DNA of 64,000 bases from Pseudomonas graminis (lineage in GTDB: Bacteria > Pseudomonadota > Gammaproteobacteria > Pseudomonadales > Pseudomonadaceae), in contig NZ_MDEN01000069.1 in NCBI RefSeq assembly GCF_001705435.1, positions 434,001-498,000 on the forward strand. The letters are read 5' to 3'. This document shows positions 58,629 through 64,000 of the stretch, piece after piece. The notes below the pieces were generated by a model. That model saw only the letters and a list, made by a program, of their open reading frames with translations, did no database searches and was not told the DNA's origin. Made by a program: the position numbers and the translations under genes. Within the stretch, counting starts at the first letter, position 1; each line of letters begins with the position of its first letter.

Positions 58629-61600
58629 TTACAGAAGCGTGGCCACCTGCGTAGGGACGGGCGCTTTGCACTGGGTGAAAGTGCCCGGCTCCAGGTAGGG
58701 ATTGAGAATCGGCGCCATGCCTTTGAGGACTTGCACCGGAAGGGCGGAGGTGAATTTGAAGCTCTCGGCGGCGCGTCCCGGGACGTAGGCCGTCAGCGTG
58801 CCGTAGTGGTTGTCGCCGATGAAAAACACGAACGTCGCGGTGCGGTTGATGGCCTTGGACGCCAGGATTCGACCCCCTGCGCCAATGCTTTCGATACGGT
58901 TGTCGCCCGTGCCGGTCTTGCCGCCCATGGCCAGCACGCTGCCGTCACGGGTTTTGAAACTGCCGGACACGCGCCTTGCCGTGCCGGCATCGACCACCTG
59001 GGACAGCGCCTCGCGCATGGCTGCGGCGACTTCCGAGGGCAGCACCCGTTTGCCCAGCTCGGGGTTGTTGATCAGTTGCGTTTCGTACGGTGTCTGCGCG
59101 GCAAAGTGCAGGCTGTCGATGCGCAACACCGGCAGGCGGATGCCATCGTTCTGGATGATGCCGATGAGTTCCGCAAGCGCGGCGGGTCGATCACCGGAAC
59201 TGCCAATGGCGGTGGCCAGCGACGGCACCAGATGATCGAACGGATACCCCAGCCGCTGCCAGCGCTGGTGGATGTCGAGAAACGCTTCGATCTCCAGCAT
59301 GGTGCGAATGCGGCTGTCGCGCGCGCTCTTGTGCTGGCTCTTGAACAGCCAGCTGTAGACCTCCTGCCGCTCGAAACGGCTGGCCGCGACGGCATCCTTG
59401 AACGTGGCGTCCGGGTTCTGGAGCAGATACCCCACCAGCCACAGATCCAGCGGATGAACGCGGGCAACGTAGCCTTGATCCGGCAGATCAAACTTGCCGG
59501 GGCCGTAGGCGAAATAGAGGTCGTCCAGGCGCTTCTCGGTGAGCGCCGTTTTACCCTTTTCCCCGGCCATGTGCGCCCGCACGAACGCATTGAACGCGCT
59601 TTGCGAAGCGTCAGGCAGCAGGTAACGGTGCACGGCGGCAAGTCGGCTCGCGGCAGGATGTACCCCGTCGAGGAAGGTGTCGAGTCGGTCTTGGGTGGAT
59701 TTGTTTTTGTAACGCTTCCAGAAGCGCAGCAGGAACGACTTGCCCTCGCGGTCGGCGAAATCGGCCAGGTATTCCTGGCGCCTCGGATCGCTGTCGTCCT
59801 TGAGCAACACCGCGCTGTTGTTGGGCCCTTGGTAGGTGGTGTAACGCACCAGATCGCGCATCAGGCGAATGAACGGCAAGTTGATCGACTCGCGCAACGC
59901 CTCGCGAAGGGTGGGGTTGCGCGCGTTGTCCTCCCGGCGAAAATTATTGAAATGATGCAGGCCGCCGCCGGTGAAAAAACTTTCGCCGGGGCTGGCCGAA
60001 TACTGACGATCGAGGGCTGCAGCGAGCATCTTCGCGAGGTCTCGATCGTTGTTCTGAATCAGGTAGTCCACCGCCCAGCGGCTAAGGCGGTCGGACTCTT
60101 CGACCGGGATTTTTCTCAGGGCGCTGGCGGGCAGATCGACGTACTTGTCGTGCAGCTCGGCGATGATCTGCAAGTACGTCGTCAGCACGCGCATCTTGGC
60201 CGTCGACCCCAGCTCCAGCTTGCTGCCCTCGTTGATGTCGAACGGCTGATCCGTGCTGTCCGTCTGCACCCGCACCCGCGAGCCATCAGGGTCGCGCTCG
60301 AACAGGGTAAAGCTGTAACGCACCGCCTGGGTGCTGGCCGGCGTCAGCAGATGCTCACCGATCAGCCCCATCTGACCGGCAAATTCGGGCTCGGCGAGGT
60401 CGCGCAGGTACTGGCCGACGCTGACCTGCAGGTCGTTTTGCAGCGTGCTGGTGGCCGAGAGGTCCAGGCGGTCAAGGTCGTAGAGCGAACGGTTGAGCAT
60501 GCTCGACAGCCGCGTGCGGGCGACGGTGATGCCTTTGTTGCTCTCAATCGGTTGCACGGTCGGCTGCTGCACCCAGTCGCGATAGGACACGCTGGCTGCC
60601 AGAGCGGCGTCGGCCAGCGGTTGATCGATGACATGGTTCTGCGCGAGCACGCGCAGATGGCTGTCAGTCAGATCCGCGAGCTCCTTGCGCCCCTTCGCCA
60701 GAAAGTGCGAGGGCCTGCGCTGCGCGATCACCAACGACAGGACTTCGCGCAGCGCCAAGCCCTGCGCCGTCAGGGTTTTATCGTCTTTTGCCGTCGACGC
60801 CAGCAACTGGTTGGTGCGGTCGAAGTCCGCGCCGTACCAGACCCGCAACCCTTCGGCCATGCCGTGGACTTCACCATGACCCGGGACCGCCGACAGCGGC
60901 ACGCTGTTGAGATAGTCCCGCACCACCCGCTGCCGCGCCTCAAGGGTCTGCCGCCCCGGCTGATAAGCGCGAACGCTGGCGGACACCATCTGACGAATCT
61001 TCTCGCTGCCCGACAGCGTCAGGCCGTCCGGCGAGTGCCGGTACTTCTCCAACTGTGTCGCCAACGTGCTGCCACCGGCCGACTGCCCCGGCAACCCCAC
61101 CATTTTCGCCACCTGAGAGAGCGCCGCCTTGAAGAACCTTGGCCAATCCACCGCCGGATTGGCCAGCGGGCGCTGATCATCCAGCAAGTCGCGGTTCTCG
61201 ATGAACAACAGGCTGTTGACCAGCACCGGTGGGATCGCGGCAAAGGTCGGGTACAGCTGCTGCGGATAGGTGTACTGATACAGCGGCGCGGCGCGACAGT
61301 CAGAAATGGTCAGGCCGGATTGAATCTTCTCCTGATACGGGACGAAGAAACCGCGCTCGGCGTAGGACATAAGATCAGGGGAGAAACGCGCCTGGGCGCT
61401 GATCAGGTAGTCACGCTTGAGCAAGCGGGGCAGGAATTCGCCGAGGGCGGAATAGCCCAGACGCTTGTCGAAAGGCCCGTCACCGGGATACACAATCGCG
61501 TCGCTGGGACCGGCTGCGACGGTGTAGCTCAGGCCTTGGGCCAGATGACTGAACTCCTGCGCCTGCAAACGGGAGCTGCGCACCTCGGTCGAGACCACAA

Positions 61601-61751
61601 ATCCCAGGATCACTGCTGCCATCAGCACCGCCACCAGCAAAAACCGCCACACGTAACGCCGTGGGCGAGCATGGGCTGGCACTGATCCGTTTCCCTGACT
61701 GTCAGCCTTGACCGCAGCCTTCTTCGTATCGGAATGCCAAAAAGCGCCCAT
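58629..61751 (-). CDS. Large PBP1-like transglycosylase/transpeptidase
   Basis: A 1040-residue inner-membrane protein. A single helix at about 38-58 (FLLVAVLMAAVILGFVVS) anchors it. A GT51-like transglycosylase domain (about 130-330) contains LLFIENRDLLD with its candidate catalytic Glu and QSAGGSTLATQLEKY. A penicillin-binding-like domain follows, with GSTAKM near residue 517 as the SxxK site and KTGTG near 945 as the KTG motif. It is longer than PBP1a/1b (about 800-850). Insertions lie between the two active-site motifs. The role should be peptidoglycan synthesis, perhaps specialised. A second ATG at 61778 would add nine residues. Confidence 0.85.
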   Translation of the reverse strand: MGAFWHSDTKKAAVKADSQGNGSVPAHARPRRYVWRFLLVAVLMAAVILGFVVSTEVRSSRLQAQEFSHLAQGLSYTVAAGPSDAIVYPGDGPFDKRLGYSALGEFLPRLLKRDYLISAQARFSPDLMSYAERGFFVPYQEKIQSGLTISDCRAAPLYQYTYPQQLYPTFAAIPPVLVNSLLFIENRDLLDDQRPLANPAVDWPRFFKAALSQVAKMVGLPGQSAGGSTLATQLEKYRHSPDGLTLSGSEKIRQMVSASVRAYQPGRQTLEARQRVVRDYLNSVPLSAVPGHGEVHGMAEGLRVWYGADFDRTNQLLASTAKDDKTLTAQGLALREVLSLVIAQRRPSHFLAKGRKELADLTDSHLRVLAQNHVIDQPLADAALAASVSYRDWVQQPTVQPIESNKGITVARTRLSSMLNRSLYDLDRLDLSATSTLQNDLQVSVGQYLRDLAEPEFAGQMGLIGEHLLTPASTQAVRYSFTLFERDPDGSRVRVQTDSTDQPFDINEGSKLELGSTAKMRVLTTYLQIIAELHDKYVDLPASALRKIPVEESDRLSRWAVDYLIQNNDRDLAKMLAAALDRQYSASPGESFFTGGGLHHFNNFRREDNARNPTLREALRESINLPFIRLMRDLVRYTTYQGPNNSAVLLKDDSDPRRQEYLADFADREGKSFLLRFWKRYKNKSTQDRLDTFLDGVHPAASRLAAVHRYLLPDASQSAFNAFVRAHMAGEKGKTALTEKRLDDLYFAYGPGKFDLPDQGYVARVHPLDLWLVGYLLQNPDATFKDAVAASRFERQEVYSWLFKSQHKSARDSRIRTMLEIEAFLDIHQRWQRLGYPFDHLVPSLATAIGSSGDRPAALAELIGIIQNDGIRLPVLRIDSLHFAAQTPYETQLINNPELGKRVLPSEVAAAMREALSQVVDAGTARRVSGSFKTRDGSVLAMGGKTGTGDNRIESIGAGGRILASKAINRTATFVFFIGDNHYGTLTAYVPGRAAESFKFTSALPVQVLKGMAPILNPYLEPGTFTQCKAPVPTQVATLL

Positions 61752-62088
61752 ATCGTAAGCCCGGTCAAACCTGCACATCGCACTTGTTACAAGCGTAGAC
61801 GCTGGTGGGCGCGGGTGAAGAGTTTGTGACCGGCGCTCGGTCGGGTTCTTTAGGAGGCACGTTCGTCATCCAACCGCTGGAACTTCGTGATAGGCGCGAG
61901 GGATCTCGCTTAGACCCCTCGCGCCTCGTGCCTGATTATTCCTTCCCTGGGGGCCGTTATGGGGACTGACTGATTTGTAGGAAATCTCTTGTTTTCAGCC
62001 TCGTCAGTTGACCGGAGTTGATTGAGATAGTTACGTCCTTTTGTCACCTCTGAATGCGGTGGCAAATCAATTTAAAGAGGATGAAACT
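61752..62088. other. Intergenic region with strong hairpin
   Basis: Contains an inverted repeat at 61892-61926: AGGCGCGAGGG, a 12-base loop, then CCCCTCGCGCCT. It lacks a T-run and may be a decayed REP-type element. The rest becomes AT-rich towards the next gene and holds its AGAGG ribosome-binding site. No other gene is seen. Confidence 0.55.
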
Positions 62089-63024
62089 ATGAGCAGAAAA
62101 ATAATTTTGAGTGACATGTTAAGAGGATTTTTTGTAGCGTGTGTCTGTACTCTCGCCGCGCCTGCCAGCGCTCAATCAATCTCCCCCGCTCAACCCTATG
62201 CCAAAGGTTTACAGGAAAGTGTTTCTGAGGTACATGATGATGGTGAGATGATTCTTACTGTGTTGTCTGATCAAACTCACGTGTTAGACGCTGTGCTTAA
62301 AAGCAAGACCGCCGTTCACTACTACAGTTTTACTTCCGTCCGGGGCCAAGATGTACTGGTGTCTAACACACCGGGATTGTCAGGTGCACCGTTTTGGGAG
62401 CTGGAATACTTCGATGGTGCTAACTGGCTTAAAAAACCTGATTCTGAAGATAAGTTCTCTAGTTTGATGCCTGGGACTGAGGTGCTTATCAGGGTTATCC
62501 ACAGAGCGGATGTCCCTTTATCTGGACAGCCTTATCATTTGGCGATCGGCTCTTACCCCGTTTTAAAAAATTTCGAATTTAGCGACGAAATCGGTGTTAA
62601 CAGGATTCCTTCAGGTTATACCGAACCGTCTTGGTTATGGACACAGGGCTACACCCAAGGAATCTTGAAAGGAAGATTCACTGACTCTGTCGGGGCGCCG
62701 CTGAAAGGGGCTGTCGGGCGATTTGTGCTCAGTCTTAAGGAATCCCGCATTCGGCCGGTCGTAGAGAAGGTGATCAGTGACGAGCACGGTGTCGTCACCA
62801 AAGTCGTTAACTTCGAGCGCTGTGCCGGAGGCCACGAGGCCAGGGATTACGTAAGCTACAATCACGGTACTAACACGTGGAGAAGTTATTACTATGTGGG
62901 CGGCTATGTATTTTCCAACTTTTTACTGGGTGCTAAGGGAGAGGTAGAGGCCAATAAAGATCTTAGGCTATTCGGCCATATCTGCAATCAACGGCTAATT
63001 AAAAGTGTTCCTGGGCCCGCCTGA
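62089..63024 (+). CDS. Exported protein of unknown function, AT-rich gene
   Basis: A 311-residue protein with a signal peptide (residues 1-33; FFVACVCTLAAPASA-QS). The mature part shows two halves. The first (about 45-165) resembles a pre-peptidase C-terminal or beta-sandwich domain (VLDAVLKSKTAVHYYSF, LSGQPYHLAIGSYP). The second (about 195-305) starts with GRFTDSVGAPLKGAVGRFVLS, an Ig-like or carboxypeptidase-regulatory start. I do not recognise the family. Codon use and base composition are clearly more AT-rich than the neighbours, suggesting recent acquisition. The ATG at 62089 has AGAGG upstream. It converges on the next gene. Confidence 0.75.
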   Translation: MSRKIILSDMLRGFFVACVCTLAAPASAQSISPAQPYAKGLQESVSEVHDDGEMILTVLSDQTHVLDAVLKSKTAVHYYSFTSVRGQDVLVSNTPGLSGAPFWELEYFDGANWLKKPDSEDKFSSLMPGTEVLIRVIHRADVPLSGQPYHLAIGSYPVLKNFEFSDEIGVNRIPSGYTEPSWLWTQGYTQGILKGRFTDSVGAPLKGAVGRFVLSLKESRIRPVVEKVISDEHGVVTKVVNFERCAGGHEARDYVSYNHGTNTWRSYYYVGGYVFSNFLLGAKGEVEANKDLRLFGHICNQRLIKSVPGPA

Positions 63025-63070
63025 ATGAATGAGCTTGGCTGGTCATTCTCCAGCCAAGCTTATCGCTGCT

Positions 63071-63691
63071 TCAGATATGCACTGAGATAAACGGTGTCCG
63101 TTTTTCCGCCCTCTCAGAGATTTGTTTTTTCCACGTTTGCTCCATGTCGTCGCTCTCGAGGATTTTTCCGTAGTCAACAATCCGGGCGATATCAGCCGCC
63201 TCAAGCTTGTAGCGGGCATTGAAGCCGGTTTTGTCATATTTGGCTAACGCTAACATTGCGCTGGAATGGTCGACCAAATGATCCTCAATGCCTCGGTGCT
63301 TTAGCTGCTCGGTCAGCCAGATCCGCTCCTCTGTGGAGAGACTTTCCTGAGGGTCGAGTATCTGGATATTCCCACTGCTATCAAAGCCAAAGCTGAAGTT
63401 TTTGGAAGCCAGTTCCGGTCGTAGGTTATAGAGCTCGTTTTTGAATGACGTATAAGCCAGATTTGCCAGTTCAAGCGATATGGCCGCATCAATCCTTTTC
63501 AAGGAAAGATAGTCGGCCATGCTCGTTATGTTCTTCATATTCGGCTCGGTAAGCCACGGTTGTTCATCTTCCACGGCAACTGGGCCTTGAGACACGTCTA
63601 GGCTGCCGGGGGATTCGTCGCCCTGCTTTAGCTGTACTGAGATCCTCGCTGGTGCTAAAGCCACGTGCTGCATCAGGTGATGTAGTTCCAT
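63071..63691 (-). CDS. Hypothetical protein, AT-rich gene
   Basis: A 206-residue soluble protein without signal or membrane segment. The C-terminal part (about 75-205) is helical and contains ANLAYTSFKNELYNLRPELASKNFSFGFDSSGNIQILDPQESLSTEERIWLTEQL. I do not recognise it. The ATG at 63691 has GGAGG upstream. It converges with the preceding gene, 46 bp apart, and the two share the AT-rich composition. A flagellar or effector origin is possible but nothing in the sequence proves it. Confidence 0.7.
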   Translation of the reverse strand: MELHHLMQHVALAPARISVQLKQGDESPGSLDVSQGPVAVEDEQPWLTEPNMKNITSMADYLSLKRIDAAISLELANLAYTSFKNELYNLRPELASKNFSFGFDSSGNIQILDPQESLSTEERIWLTEQLKHRGIEDHLVDHSSAMLALAKYDKTGFNARYKLEAADIARIVDYGKILESDDMEQTWKKQISERAEKRTPFISVHI

Positions 63692-63803
63692 TTTTTCCTC
63701 CGCTGATTTGTCCACTCCTTCGCGTAACGGCAATTCGCGAAAAAGCTTTGCCTGATAAACCAGTAGGAAATTTCCGAAGAGCCCCCTCAGTGAGACGCTG
63801 TTC

Positions 63804-64000
63804 TCAAACCTTCACCACCTGCACCGCTTTCGGACTGCCCAATCGCTTGTTCAACTCCAGCCAGTTCGACAACAGCAGCATCAATCCCAGCCCCAACAAC
63901 GCGGTGATCACGCGCATTTGCCAGGCATCGTCAGCCAGCGCGTTCGCCATGTCGGCCAGCGGGGCGAGGAGGACGCCCAGGCAGAAGATCTCCAGCGAAT
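63804..64000 (-). CDS. OpgC-domain membrane protein, C-terminal end (5' part outside window)
   Basis: The final 65 residues of a membrane protein enter from the right edge. LEIFCLGVLLAPLADMANALADDAWQMRVITALLGLGLMLLLSNWLELNKR contains two hydrophobic segments and ends VQVVKV. The pattern LEIFCLGVLL-P is typical of OpgC-domain acyltransferase-like membrane proteins that modify osmoregulated glucans. Only the end is visible. Confidence 0.7.
   Translation of the reverse strand, partial: SLEIFCLGVLLAPLADMANALADDAWQMRVITALLGLGLMLLLSNWLELNKRLGSPKAVQVVKV

Noticed and set aside
58497..61685. Long plus-strand open frame of about 1060 codons antisense to the PBP-like gene
   Set aside because: It has no recognisable domain, a composition typical of antisense in GC-rich DNA, and overlaps a gene with clear catalytic motifs.

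Overview
The window is a GC-rich Pseudomonas chromosome segment, most likely from the fluorescens/syringae lineage. The gene order nadB - algU - mucA - mucB - mucD - lepA - lepB - DUF4845 - rnc - era - recO - pdxJ is the classic Pseudomonas stress-sigma/translation block. The REP palindromes (GTGGGAGCGAGCTTGCTCGC type), the Gcd/OprB glucose genes and a TctD/TctE-controlled tricarboxylate transporter fit as well. mucC is absent between mucB and mucD, as I recall for P. syringae but not P. aeruginosa. No tRNA, rRNA, CRISPR array or complete insertion sequence was seen.

Layout. 0-3.7 kb: the end of a CWC zinc-finger-like protein and a frameshifted large DUF6543-type toxin-like gene, both on the minus strand. 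3.8-11.9 kb: a minus-strand operon headed by a guanidine-I (ykkC) riboswitch, encoding an ABC importer, two DUF1989 proteins and a urea/guanidine carboxylase. The carboxylase carries an in-frame REP pair between two domains. 12-15 kb: a Tyr/Gly-rich lipoprotein, an enoyl-CoA hydratase-family protein and ung. 15.2-21.9 kb: tctCBA plus an AbrB-family gene (minus), divergent from tctDE (plus), with four CTTTC repeats exactly 11 bp apart between them. 21.9-26.2 kb: an HDOD protein, ygfZ, sdhE, ygfX and nadB. 26.2-37.2 kb: the algU-muc operon, then lepA through pdxJ. 37.3-43.3 kb: cmoAB, a Fur-box-controlled TonB receptor and a chemoreceptor. 43.3-46.9 kb: a chagasin-like inhibitor bracketed by two copies of a palindromic repeat, a bacterial PH-domain protein and a second-type Lon protease. 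47.1-51.5 kb: a tightly coupled four-gene set (type-1 copper protein, GGDEF/EAL protein, DUF3034 outer-membrane protein, truncated-hemoglobin lipoprotein). 51.7-55.6 kb: gcd and oprB. 56.1-64 kb: VF530 and Pr6Pr family proteins, a His-rich PadR repressor with a siderophore-interacting flavoprotein behind a palindromic operator, a 1040-residue PBP1-like protein, an AT-rich patch with two unrecognised genes, and the end of an OpgC-domain protein.

How the genes work together. The riboswitch operon should import and carboxylate guanidine and remove ammonia from carboxyguanidine. The allophanate hydrolase expected to finish the pathway is not next to it. TctDE probably senses citrate-like acids and activates tctCBA. 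AlgU with MucA, MucB and MucD forms the envelope-stress circuit. Gcd and OprB serve periplasmic glucose oxidation and glucose entry. NfeR/NfeF-like genes handle siderophore-iron release.

Repeats are unusually informative. Three REP families and a fourth palindromic family built on GGGGACAGATTTATTTAC (four loci) are scattered through the window. One REP pair lies inside a coding region and another supplies a stop codon. The most promising uncharacterised systems are the copper protein - c-di-GMP - DUF3034 - hemoglobin operon and the repeat-bracketed chagasin-like gene.
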